Shown: positions 1 to 7,145 of the stretch, piece after piece
Numbering within the stretch: position 1 is the stretch's first letter
How the letters are laid out: the number at the start of each line of letters is the position of its first letter
Source of the DNA: Terriglobia bacterium
Lineage (GTDB): Bacteria; Acidobacteriota; Terriglobia; Acidiferrales; UBA7541
NCBI GenBank assembly: GCA_020073585.1
Contig: JAIQEV010000041.1
Coordinates: 1-36,118 of the forward strand
DNA length: 36,118 nucleotides
Direction of reading: 5' to 3'
Notes under the pieces: generated by a model
What the model saw: only the letters and a program-made list of their open reading frames with translations
The model's database searches: none
Told to the model about the DNA's origin: nothing
Made by a program: the position numbers and the translations under genes

Positions 1-175
1 ACTGGCGCAGCCGCTGCGCCTCGTTCACATCCAAGCCCCCGTACTTCGCCTTCCAGGCGTAGATCGTGTGCTTCGAGACGCCCATCTCGCGGCCTACATC
101 CTCAGCCCGCCGCCCCGCTTCCAATTGTTTCAGCGCTCCGATCATCTCCGCTTCGCTGTGCTTTCCCTTCGACAT
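1..175 (-). CDS. IS3-family transposase OrfA-like protein, N-terminal part
   Basis: Fifty-eight codons are visible before the gene leaves the window. The protein begins MSKGKHSEAEMIGALKQLE and continues with VSKHTIYAWKAKYGG, the helix-turn-helix recognition segment of IS3-family OrfA proteins, which bind the element ends. The ATG at 175-173 is preceded on the minus strand by a strong AGGAGGAG ribosome site about 5 bases upstream, which fixes the start. The rest of orfA, and orfB with the DDE catalytic domain that is normally made by programmed -1 frameshifting, are outside. Confidence is high for the family and lower for the IS subgroup. Confidence 0.85.
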   Translation of the reverse strand, partial: MSKGKHSEAEMIGALKQLEAGRRAEDVGREMGVSKHTIYAWKAKYGGLDVNEAQRLRQ

Positions 176-237
176 CACACTCCTCCTCATTCCGCAGAAT
201 CATATACACTTCCCTGCGGATTGAGGGGAACAGGTCA
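1..237 (-). mobile_element. End of an IS3-type insertion sequence, running off the window
   Basis: The first ~237 bases read on the minus strand as the beginning of an insertion sequence: a short leader followed by an OrfA-like transposase gene. The outer end appears to be near 237, where the minus strand begins TGACCTGTTCCCCTCAATCC, a TG-start terminus with a C/T-rich run as in IS3-family (IS407-like) elements. The other end, orfB and any target duplication lie outside the window, so the exact boundary is an inference. Confidence 0.6.
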
Positions 238-367
238 ATCGAGACCCGCTAGTACTTCCAATCGTTCGTCCATGCAGAGTCGCCGTGATTGTCCAGATAG
301 TAGAGGTGAACTGTGACGCTCATGGACCGGAGTCTATCATGGGTTCTGGTTCGATGCGCCGGGGCGG

Positions 368-508
368 CTACACGTTCACCTTCTGGTCGGTAAATCTCTC
401 GTCGGTCAGCCCCGAGATTTCCATCCAGTCATCACCGGAAAGTTTCTCCACAGCGAATTTGACCCAATGCAGTTCGCACTTCTTGCAATGTTGTGGGGCC
501 GAGGGCGG
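368..508 (-). pseudogene. Possible gene remnant in frame after the neighbouring stop
   Basis: Immediately after the TAA that ends the secreted hypothetical gene, the same frame stays open for 46 codons to a TAG at 370-368. It encodes a protein-like tail including HCKKCELHWVKFAVEKLS and a final TDERFTDQKVNV. There is a CxxC pair but no start codon. It may be the C-terminal stump of a gene cut off by rearrangement next to the IS element, or a tail once joined to the upstream gene. It could also be a chance open frame. Confidence 0.25.
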
Positions 509-1207
509 TTACTCCCAAGGTTCGTCTGAGGACTTAAAATCTTTGAGCAAATACCCCTTCAAGACGCTCGCAGCACTGACGGTCCAGTTTTGGACCTTCG
601 CATCCATTTTTGTTCCAAAGTCGGTGTTGAGGTTATCAAGCAACTTGGCCCGTTCTTCCTTCGTGATAACCAGGTGGCTGGCGTGACCCTTAGAGTCGGC
701 CTTTAGGTCTATTAGAGTTGCGAAGACCCAAGGAGATGCTTCAAACAGAGCGTGGTCAATAAAATCCAGTTGCCCCCTTATCTCAGGCATCTCGGCAGCG
801 AGTTTACTATAATCAACACCCGGCTTCGGTCCCCCAATGAAGGCGCTACCAATCTCGGCCATCCGCTTCCATAAAAGGATTTTGCGTTCATAGAAAGCCG
901 TGATGTTGGGAATGAGTTGGTCATGTGGAGCTTTTAGGCGCATCCCTTTCAACATCTTGATTTGCGACCCCAATTCTAATTGGAACAGAGTGCTACTATG
1001 GATCATGTTAGAAAATGTGCTGTTTGGGTCTTCCTTTAGCTCCTGTTCACCTGATTCGCGGATATTCTCAATGGCGGACAACTCGCGAATATATTCGGTA
1101 ACGAAGGCAAGATGAGACGTTTCTGGCTTCTCAACCCCGAAAGTTGAGGGCGCTCCCACCACCAAGGCGACACCGAGACAAATACGTGCCGCAACTGCGA
1201 GTTTCAT
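509..1207 (-). CDS. Secreted hypothetical protein (232 aa)
   Basis: I do not recognise a named family. The N-terminus (MKLAVAARICLGVALVVGAP, then STFGVEK) looks like a Sec signal peptide with a short basic start and hydrophobic core, so the mature protein is probably periplasmic or exported. The rest is predicted mostly helical and hydrophilic, with no cysteine pairs or catalytic signature that I can see. The start is well supported: the minus strand has GGGGAG about 8 bases before the ATG at 1207. Local GC is lower than in the housekeeping genes after 2.4 kb, in keeping with an accessory region. It is transcribed away from the small membrane ORF at 1286. Confidence 0.65.
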   Translation of the reverse strand: MKLAVAARICLGVALVVGAPSTFGVEKPETSHLAFVTEYIRELSAIENIRESGEQELKEDPNSTFSNMIHSSTLFQLELGSQIKMLKGMRLKAPHDQLIPNITAFYERKILLWKRMAEIGSAFIGGPKPGVDYSKLAAEMPEIRGQLDFIDHALFEASPWVFATLIDLKADSKGHASHLVITKEERAKLLDNLNTDFGTKMDAKVQNWTVSAASVLKGYLLKDFKSSDEPWE

Positions 1208-1285
1208 CTTCGGTCTCCCCTACTTGCGGGGATTCTACCACGCCGGTGTTCTGGGCCGTGATACAACAGTTATGAGAGGTGTTCA

Positions 1286-1534
1286 ATGGCAATAAGCATT
1301 ATTGTCGCATCAGTTACAGCGTTTTGGGGCCTTGCCGTCTGGTTTGTGAAGCTAATCTTGCTTGAACGCTACCAGTTCATGGACATGATCGGCGGCCAGC
1401 CCGTTAAGAATCCATATGTGATGATTCGTCTGGACCGTCTAACAGGAGCAGTTGATGCATTCAATTGGGCCGGGTGGGTAAGGATAAAGCCACACTCCGG
1501 GTATCCAGGGACGGAGAAGGCTGGCGCAGACTGA
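1286..1534 (+). CDS. Small membrane protein, possibly truncated
   Basis: The 82-residue product starts with one hydrophobic segment (AISIIVASVTAFWGLAVWFV, residues 2-21) followed by a polar tail, so it could be a single-pass membrane protein. A GAGAGG ribosome site lies about 6 bases before the ATG. The stop codon falls inside the direct repeat at 1522-1548 (the codons GCA GAC TGA are repeat sequence), so the natural C-terminus may have been replaced when the repeat junction formed. No homologous family is recognised, and a non-genic reading is possible. Confidence 0.45.
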   Translation: MAISIIVASVTAFWGLAVWFVKLILLERYQFMDMIGGQPVKNPYVMIRLDRLTGAVDAFNWAGWVRIKPHSGYPGTEKAGAD

Positions 1535-1548
1535 GCGTCTCGGCAATA
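1522..1548 (+). repeat. 27-bp direct repeat, copy 1
   Basis: This copy matches 1997-2023 at 26 of 27 positions (core GCGTCTCGGCAATA; the one difference is TGAGCG versus TCAGCG). The two copies flank the higB scar and higA. It contains the stop codon of the small membrane ORF and adjoins the truncated toxin, so it marks a recombination junction or is a member of a dispersed repeat family. Confidence 0.75.
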
Positions 1549-1563
1549 TCAGGGTGCCCCTCA

Positions 1564-1649
1564 ACAAGACCGAAGCACGTTTTGTGGGCCTCGGTTGGGC
1601 TTACGGGGCATAAGCCGTGACGGCAGTGGAGATTATCGATTACCATTAG
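1564..1649 (+). pseudogene. higB toxin remnant (C-terminal scar)
   Basis: Directly before the antitoxin gene the plus strand encodes VEIIDYH followed by TAG (1626-1649), matching the usual HigB/RelE-type C-terminus VEIVDYH. Further upstream, LNK (from about 1570) faintly resembles the HigB segment INKQYR, but a TAA at 1611-1613 interrupts the frame. The first ~60 residues of a normal toxin are missing and replaced by the direct repeat. The remnant cannot encode an active ribosome-dependent mRNA endonuclease. The short final match is clear; the extent upstream is a guess. Confidence 0.5.
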
Positions 1650-1659
1650 GAGCATCGCT

Positions 1660-1962
1660 ATGGCACTCACCGCTATCCATCCGGGCGAACACCTGGCCGA
1701 AGAACTCGAAGCGCTCGATATCAGCGCGGCCGAGCTGGCCCGCAAGCTCGACGTGCCCACCAATCGCGTCACGCAAATCCTCAACGGCACCCGCGGCATC
1801 ACCGGGGATACCGCCCTGCGCCTCGCTCATTTCTTCGGCACCAGCGCGCAGTTCTGGCTCCATCTCCAGACTCTCTACGACTTGCGCCGCGCCCAGGAAA
1901 AGGCCGGCAAATCCATCAAGTCACTTCCCACCCTGAAGCGCTCCGATCCCGTCCACGCCTGA
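1660..1962 (+). CDS. higA: HigA-family antitoxin, orphan
   Basis: This 100-residue protein of the HigA/VapI class has a Cro/CI-type helix-turn-helix (about residues 20-60: AAELARKLDVPTNRVTQIL, NGTRGIT, then ALRLAHFFGTSAQFW). In a complete module it neutralises HigB and represses the operon. Length and the starting motif IHPGEHLAEEL are typical. TTAGGAG, overlapping the toxin stop, provides the ribosome site, which is the normal higB-higA arrangement. Here the toxin is a scar, so the gene may act as a free repressor, protect against HigB in trans, or be decaying. No upstream promoter is obvious. Confidence 0.9.
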   Translation: MALTAIHPGEHLAEELEALDISAAELARKLDVPTNRVTQILNGTRGITGDTALRLAHFFGTSAQFWLHLQTLYDLRRAQEKAGKSIKSLPTLKRSDPVHA

Positions 1963-1996
1963 ACGTCTCGCAGGACCGCATTCATTCCCTGCCGGG

Positions 1997-2023
1997 TGGC
2001 GCAGACTCAGCGTCTCGGCAATA
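1997..2023 (+). repeat. 27-bp direct repeat, copy 2
   Basis: This is the second copy of the repeat at 1522-1548, in the same orientation 475 bp downstream and just after higA. It is followed by an AT-rich stretch holding a consensus promoter, whereas copy 1 is followed by the toxin scar. Confidence 0.75.
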
Positions 2024-2042
2024 ACGCCCGCTTACTATTTTG

Positions 2043-2071
2043 TTGACAACAAGTAACTTATACGTTATTAT
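2043..2071 (+). promoter_or_regulatory. Near-consensus sigma-70 promoter with operator-like palindrome, no clear gene
   Basis: TTGACA (2043-2048) is separated by exactly 17 bases from TATTAT (2066-2071), an unusually good match in such GC-rich DNA. Between them lies TAACTTATACGTTA, whose TAAC/GTTA ends are inverted, reminiscent of operators of HigBA-type modules. No convincing gene follows before lysA (convergent). It may be the displaced promoter of the broken toxin-antitoxin operon; that link is inference. Confidence 0.5.
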
Positions 2072-2398
2072 GGCCCGTGAATCGCGTCGGACACCCCCGC
2101 CGGCAACCGCACACTCCCCCTTCATCCCCATCTCCCTGCTCCCCACCGCATGCTCAAACCGCGCTCTTTGCGCTCTTTTGCGCCCAACGCCTTCCTGTAA
2201 CTCCTGTATTTGCCGCTCTTACGCTCTTCCAAAAACAGGAGCGCGCCGCAACTCTCCTGGATTCAAACGATTACGCACTCTTTGCAAAAACACCGGGGGT
2301 GGGGGTAGGGGGTCCGCTCCGAATCCTAAACCATTACTTGAAGTTTGCTCCCGCTCCGGTCTCTTCTCCGCGATTTTGTAGCCGCCGGGCGGAATTTA
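2072..2398. other. Intergenic region, probable dispersed repeat, no gene seen
   Basis: These ~330 bases have no supported reading frame. They contain a C-rich tract, several CGCTCTT-like units (about 2160-2230), and a G-run (GGGGGTGGGGGTAGGGGG, 2294-2311). From memory this style resembles dispersed intergenic repeats in Acidobacteriota genomes; I cannot confirm copy number here. Confidence 0.4.
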
Positions 2399-2415
2399 TC
2401 CCGACCCTGTCGGGA
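2399..2415 (-). terminator. Hairpin after lysA
   Basis: TCCCGAC/GTCGGGA forms a perfect 7-bp stem with a 3-base loop just downstream of the lysA stop on the minus strand, followed by ATAAATTCC. The U-rich tail is weak, so it may be a terminator or part of an intergenic palindrome. Confidence 0.4.
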
Positions 2416-2430
2416 GCCCGGCCGAAGCGG

Positions 2431-3822
2431 TCAGCGCGGGGACTTGGCGAGGACGCCGGTCTCCGCGCGGAGCAGGTCGTCGAGGGTTTCGCGGCGGCGG
2501 ATGAGGCGGTAGCCGCGGCCCGCGACGAGCACTTCGGCGGGGCGCCGTCGGGCGTTGTAGTTGGACGCCAGGGACATGCCGTAGGCTCCCGCGCACCAGA
2601 TGGCCAGCACATCGCCCGGCTCGACGGGCGGCAGCGGCCAATCGCGCAGGAAACAGTCGCCGCTTTCGCACACCGGCCCGACGATGTCCGCGCGCCGCAA
2701 GGGCCCGGAGCGGCTGCCCTTCCCCCGGGTGACCGGTGTCACCGGATGCACCGCCCCATAGAGGACCGGGCGCATCAGGTCGTTCATCGCCGCATCCACA
2801 ATCACAAAGCGCTTGCCGCGGTTTTCCTTGGTATAGATCACGCGGGTAAGCAGCACGCCGGCCTGGGCCACCACCGAACGCCCCGGCTCGAGCAGCAGAT
2901 GGCAGCCGAGCGGGCGCACGATCCCGCGCACCAGGCGCGCATAGGCCGCGCGCGAAGGCGGCTTTTCCCCGGTGTAGCGCACGCCGAGGCCGCCGCCGAA
3001 ATCCAGAAACCGCAACTCCACGCCGGCGCGGCGCAGCTCCAGAAAATAGCCGGCCAGGCGCCGCAGCGCTTCGCGGAACGGATCGAGGGAGAGCACCTGA
3101 GAGCCGATATGCGCGCTGATGCCCTGCCACTGGATCACCCGCGATTCGCGGTGCGCGAGATAGAGCCGGCGCGCCGCGGGCCAGTCCAGTCCGAACTTGT
3201 GCTGGTGGTGCCCGGTGGAAATGTGCGGGTGGCCCCCGGCCTGCACGTCGGGATTGACGCGCACGGAGACGCCCGGGGCGTCGTTCCCGCCGCGCACGCT
3301 GCGCGCGGCCTCTTCCAGCAGCACCTCCAGCTCCGCTTCGGATTCCACGTTGAAGAGCAGAATGCCGCGCCGCGCCCCGCGGCCCGCGGCCGGATAGCGC
3401 AGCGCTTCGCGCATCTCCTCGCGGGTCTTGCCCACTCCGGAAAAGACGATGCGATTTCCGGGCACCCCGGCGCGGCGCAGCAGCTCGATCTCGCCGCCGG
3501 AAACGGCGTCGAAGCCGCTGCCCATCCGCGCCAGCATGCGCAGCAGCGCGAGATTGCCGTTGGCCTTCACCGCGAAGCACAGCGTGTGCGGCACGTCCGC
3601 CAAGCCGCGGTCCAGCTCGCGGTACGCGCCGGCGATGGCCGCGCTGCTGTAAAGATACGTCGGCGTGCCGCACTCGGCGGCCACTCGGGCCAGCGCCACG
3701 CCTTCGGCCTGCACCGCTTCCCCGCCGCGCGAGGGCTTCCAGGAAAAGTGCGGCGTAAAACCCGCGGGATCGACGTAGCTCGACTTTTTTGCGGAGGCGC
3801 TAGACAGCGGGCTGGTCATCAT
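2431..3822 (-). CDS. lysA: Diaminopimelate decarboxylase
   Basis: This fold-III PLP enzyme decarboxylates meso-diaminopimelate to L-lysine, the last step of lysine synthesis, in the cytoplasm. At 463 aa it is near the usual ~420-450, with a ~40-residue polar N-terminal extension. The family signatures are visible: the PLP lysine in CFAVKAN (K86), HKFGL (206-210), the glycine loop FGGGLG (273-278), EPGRS (310-314), and CESGD with the catalytic cysteine of the partner subunit (C383). The final tyrosine motif GAYGMSLASNYN is present. Either of the tandem ATGs could start it; GGAG lies 3 or 6 bases upstream. The start overlaps the 3' end of the phosphatase gene by 23 bases, so the two are probably co-transcribed and translationally coupled. 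Confidence 0.95.
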   Translation of the reverse strand: MMTSPLSSASAKKSSYVDPAGFTPHFSWKPSRGGEAVQAEGVALARVAAECGTPTYLYSSAAIAGAYRELDRGLADVPHTLCFAVKANGNLALLRMLARMGSGFDAVSGGEIELLRRAGVPGNRIVFSGVGKTREEMREALRYPAAGRGARRGILLFNVESEAELEVLLEEAARSVRGGNDAPGVSVRVNPDVQAGGHPHISTGHHQHKFGLDWPAARRLYLAHRESRVIQWQGISAHIGSQVLSLDPFREALRRLAGYFLELRRAGVELRFLDFGGGLGVRYTGEKPPSRAAYARLVRGIVRPLGCHLLLEPGRSVVAQAGVLLTRVIYTKENRGKRFVIVDAAMNDLMRPVLYGAVHPVTPVTRGKGSRSGPLRRADIVGPVCESGDCFLRDWPLPPVEPGDVLAIWCAGAYGMSLASNYNARRRPAEVLVAGRGYRLIRRRETLDDLLRAETGVLAKSPR

Positions 3823-5599
3823 TGGCTCCGCGCACCTTCATCACCACCAGGGTGCGGTCATCCGACAGCGGCGCGCTCTGCGAGAACCAGTCCACCTCGC
3901 GCAGGATCAGGTCGGCCAGCTCCGCGGCGGACAGATGCACCTGCTCTTCGATGAGCTTGCGCAGGCGCCCGGTGCCGAAGAACTGCCCGTCGGCGTTGGC
4001 CGTTTCCGAAATGCCGTCGGAGTGCAGCACGAGGATGTCGCCGGGCTCCAGCGTGCAGCCCCACTCCTCGTAGCTCACATCCTCGAAGATGCCCAGGGGG
4101 AATCCGGTGAGCGGGATCTTTTCGCAGCGCCCGTCTTTGAAGAGCAGCGGCTGCGACTGCCCCGCGCTGGCGATGCGCAGCTTGCGGCGGCCCTTCTGCC
4201 AGGTGGCGAAGCACATGGTCATGAAGCGCCCTTCGATGCGCCGCTCGCCCACGAGCTGGTTCATTTGCGCGAGCATCTCCGCGGGCTGCAGTTTCTGCGG
4301 AGCGAGGCTGCGCATGATGCCGATGGTCACCGCGCCGTACAGCGCGGCCGCCGTGCCCTTGCCGCTGACGTCGCCGAGCGCGATGCCCAGTTGCTGCGGG
4401 CCGTAGCGCAGGAATTCGTAGAGGTCGCCGCACACTTCGCGGGCGGAGAGATAGCGCGCGGCGATGTCCAGCTCGTAATCGCCGGCCGGAGCGGGGCGCA
4501 GCAGGGCGCCCTGAATGCGCTTGGCGGCCTGCAGGTCGCGCTCCAGGCGCGCTTCGTCGCGCGCCACCTGCTCGTAGAGGCGCGCGTTTTCCAGGGAGAC
4601 GGCGAGATTGGCCGCGAGAATCGAGAGCGTCTGGACGTGGTCCGCGGTGAAATAATTGAGCTGCGGGCTTTCCAGGTCGAGCACGCCGATGACCCGGCCC
4701 TTGTGGAGCATGGGAATGGCCAGCTCGGAGCGCGTCTCCGGATTGATCATCAGGTAGCGCGGATCGGCGCTCACGTCGGGCACCAGCACCGGTTCGCGCA
4801 GCGTGGCCGCCGCGCCGACGATGCCCTCGGTGGGCGCGGCGCGCAGCTTGCCCTGCACGCGCTGGCCGTGCTTCACGTCCAGGCGGTGGCGGAAGACCTT
4901 CTGGTCCTCGTCGTAGAGCATGAGGCTGAGGATCTGGTAGTCGATGACCCGCTTGGTCTGCTCGGCGGCGTGGCGCAGCAACTCTTCGACGTCGAGGATC
5001 GAGCCGGTCTCGCGGCTGACTTCGCTCAGCACCAGCAGCGTATCGGCCTGCGCGCGGACGCGCTCGAAGAGCCGCGCGTTTTCGATGGCCACCGCCAGGC
5101 GGCTGGCGAGCAGGGTGAGGATGTTCTGCTGGTCGCGCGTGAAATAGTTGGGATGGTTGCTCTGGATGTCCAGCACGCCGATGCACTTCCCGCTGATGAG
5201 CAGCGGCACGGCCAGCTCCGAGCGCACGCTGTCGATGGCGTTGATGTAGCGATTGTCCGTGGTGGTGTCCTTGACGCGCACGGACTGTCCGGTGCTGGCG
5301 GCCGTTCCGGTAACGCCCTCTCCGAGCGGCACGCGCAAATTCTCGGCCAGGTCGCGCGGGTAGCCGATGGTGAAGCGGTGCTTGAGATAGCCGGAGGACT
5401 CTTCCAGCAGCAGCACGCCGAAAATTTCGTAGTCGATCAGGCGCTTGATCATCGCCGCGGTGCGCGCCAGCACCTCGTCGAGGTCCAGCGAGGCGTTGAC
5501 CTCCTCGCCGATTTCCACCAGGGTCTGCAGGACCTCCGCGGAAACGGGCAGCTCCGGCGTGGTCGTGGGGGGTTGCGCCTGTGCGTCAGCGGGGTTCAT
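3800..5599 (-). CDS. GAF-GAF-SpoIIE/PP2C serine phosphatase (RsbU-like)
   Basis: The 599-residue protein has two successive GAF sensory domains (about 30-180 and 200-350; both carry LA(V/I)P-LLISGK or LAIPMLHKG-type cores), a short coiled linker (LERDLQAAKRIQGALL) and a C-terminal SpoIIE/PP2C phosphatase domain (about 385-590). The metal-binding acidic motifs GDLYEF, GDVSGKGTAAAL and LHSDGISE are present. Such proteins dephosphorylate anti-sigma-factor antagonists in partner-switching stress control; the GAF domains suggest input from a small ligand or redox signal. It has no membrane segment, so it is cytosolic. Its 3' end overlaps lysA. No RsbV/RsbW partner is in the window. Confidence 0.93.
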   Translation of the reverse strand: MNPADAQAQPPTTTPELPVSAEVLQTLVEIGEEVNASLDLDEVLARTAAMIKRLIDYEIFGVLLLEESSGYLKHRFTIGYPRDLAENLRVPLGEGVTGTAASTGQSVRVKDTTTDNRYINAIDSVRSELAVPLLISGKCIGVLDIQSNHPNYFTRDQQNILTLLASRLAVAIENARLFERVRAQADTLLVLSEVSRETGSILDVEELLRHAAEQTKRVIDYQILSLMLYDEDQKVFRHRLDVKHGQRVQGKLRAAPTEGIVGAAATLREPVLVPDVSADPRYLMINPETRSELAIPMLHKGRVIGVLDLESPQLNYFTADHVQTLSILAANLAVSLENARLYEQVARDEARLERDLQAAKRIQGALLRPAPAGDYELDIAARYLSAREVCGDLYEFLRYGPQQLGIALGDVSGKGTAAALYGAVTIGIMRSLAPQKLQPAEMLAQMNQLVGERRIEGRFMTMCFATWQKGRRKLRIASAGQSQPLLFKDGRCEKIPLTGFPLGIFEDVSYEEWGCTLEPGDILVLHSDGISETANADGQFFGTGRLRKLIEEQVHLSAAELADLILREVDWFSQSAPLSDDRTLVVMKVRGANDDQPAV

Positions 5600-5664
5600 G
5601 GAATCGCTTCATTATAGCAGGCGAAGGAAGCGGACCGTTGCGTTCCGGTGAATCCGCGGGCGAT

Positions 5665-6372
5665 TTAGCGCGGCCCGCCCGCGGCAGCGTAGCGCGTGCG
5701 GGCCTCTTCGACAATCTTAACGCCGGCGCTGGCGCCGATGCGCGTGGCTCCCGCCGCGACCATCTGCAACAGGTCGTCGAGCGAGCGCACGCCGCCGGAG
5801 GCTTTCACCCCCATCGCCGGGCCCACCGTTTCCCGCAGCAGGCGCACGTCCGCGGGGGTCGCGCCGCCCGGGCCAAAGCCCGTGGAGGTCTTCACGAAGG
5901 CCGCGCCGGCATCGCGGGCCAGCAGGCAGGCGCGTCTCTTTTCCTCGTCGGTGAGCAAGGCGGTCTCCAGGATGACCTTGCAGAGCGCGCCGGCGGAGCG
6001 GCACACCCCGGCAATGCCGCGGATGTCCGCGGCCACCGCGGCGTCTTCGCCGGCCTTCAGCGCGCCGACGTGAATGACCATGTCGATTTCGCACGCGCCC
6101 GCGGCCAGGGCCAGCTCCGCTTCGCGGAGTTTGGCTTCGGCGAGCATGGCGCCCAGCGGAAAACCGGCGACGCTGCACACCGCCGGTGAGGAGCCGCGCA
6201 ATAATCGCGCCACCAGCGGCACGTACACGGAATTCACGCACACTGCGGCGAAGGAATAGTGCAGGGCCTCGCGACAGAGCTTTTCGATTTCGGCGGGGAG
6301 CGCATCGGCGCGGAGCAAAGTGTGATCGATCAGGCGGGCGACGGCCGCGGGCTGCAGCGGCTGGGGAGTCAT
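5665..6372 (-). CDS. deoC: Deoxyribose-phosphate aldolase
   Basis: This class I aldolase cleaves 2-deoxyribose-5-phosphate to glyceraldehyde-3-phosphate and acetaldehyde in deoxynucleoside salvage. The 235-residue length is typical. The Schiff-base lysine is K161 in FVKTSTGFG, the second active-site lysine K190 in VKASGGV, and D97 in EIDMVIHVGALK completes the site. The frame is open far upstream, but the ATG at 6372 (MTPQPLQPAAVARLIDHTLL) is the sensible start: it begins the family's normal N-terminus and forms an ATGA overlap with the stop of hpt. The overlap implies coupled translation of two nucleotide-salvage enzymes. Confidence 0.95.
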   Translation of the reverse strand: MTPQPLQPAAVARLIDHTLLRADALPAEIEKLCREALHYSFAAVCVNSVYVPLVARLLRGSSPAVCSVAGFPLGAMLAEAKLREAELALAAGACEIDMVIHVGALKAGEDAAVAADIRGIAGVCRSAGALCKVILETALLTDEEKRRACLLARDAGAAFVKTSTGFGPGGATPADVRLLRETVGPAMGVKASGGVRSLDDLLQMVAAGATRIGASAGVKIVEEARTRYAAAGGPR

Positions 6373-6953
6373 ACCGCGCCCTCTTTCTTTGCTTTGCCGT
6401 GCAGGCTCAGGACGCAGACGTCGGCCAGGTTGCGGTAGCGTTCCGCGTAGTCCAGGCCGTAACCCACCACAAATTCGTTGGGAATGCGAAAGCCGACGTA
6501 GTCGGCGCTGACCGGCACCTTGCGCCGCTCGGTCTTGTCCAGCAGGACGGCGACGCGCAGGCGCTTGGGGCGGCGCTGTTCGAGGACCCGCAAGAGATAG
6601 CTCACGGTCAGGCCGGTATCCAGGATGTCCTCGACCAGGAGGACGTTGCGTCCCTCGATGCTGGTGTCCAGGTCCTTGGTCAGGCGCACCTGCCCCGAGG
6701 ACTGCGTCTCCTTGCCGTAGCTGGAAACGGAGATGAAGTCCAGCGAGACCTCCCCGGACATGTGCCGGGCGAGATCGGCGAGAAAGAAGATGGCGCCCTT
6801 GAGCACGCCGACGAGGTGCACGGGCTCGTCGCGGAAATCGCGGTTGATTTCGCGCGCCAGGGTGGCGATGCGCGTCTGCACGCGGCTGCGCGAGAGCAGG
6901 ATGCGCGTGCTTTCTCCCGGCATGGTGGCTGCAGTCGTCTTCTTTTTGGGCAT
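6369..6953 (-). CDS. hpt: Hypoxanthine phosphoribosyltransferase
   Basis: This enzyme transfers a phosphoribosyl group from PRPP to hypoxanthine or guanine (purine salvage). The PRPP-binding signature VLLVEDILDTGLT is at 104-116, the flexible-loop SSYGKET at 77-83 and the purine-side motif VGFRIPNEFVVGYGLDYAE near 153-171. I chose the ATG at 6953 (MPKKKTT, 194 aa). A TTG at 6968 would add five residues and a later ATG (MPGEST) is also possible; none has a strong ribosome site. It overlaps deoC by 4 bases. The 177-bp gap to the divergent aminotransferase holds both promoters. Confidence 0.94.
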   Translation of the reverse strand: MPKKKTTAATMPGESTRILLSRSRVQTRIATLAREINRDFRDEPVHLVGVLKGAIFFLADLARHMSGEVSLDFISVSSYGKETQSSGQVRLTKDLDTSIEGRNVLLVEDILDTGLTVSYLLRVLEQRRPKRLRVAVLLDKTERRKVPVSADYVGFRIPNEFVVGYGLDYAERYRNLADVCVLSLHGKAKKEGAV

Positions 6954-7145
6954 GGGCCTGTTCCGCAATCCGTTTTGGCAGTGGCCGCCACTCTAGCGCA
7001 CGGCGCCGGGCCAGGGCAAGGCGGTCGCAACCCCGCACCGCTTTTGTTTCCGGCGCGTGCCGTGTTACGGTGTTTGGCGCTGCCCCAGGTTCCGCGATCA
7101 CGCGTGCGGAGCGGTGCGGCGCGCACTCCATACCGAGGTCCGAAA

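Noticed and set aside
2077-3954. 625-codon open frame on the plus strand starting at the strong promoter
   Set aside because: It runs antisense through lysA and has shadow-type composition. The promoter is real-looking, but this frame is not a credible product.
3935-5617. 560-codon open frame on the plus strand
   Set aside because: It mirrors the GAF-SpoIIE phosphatase gene.
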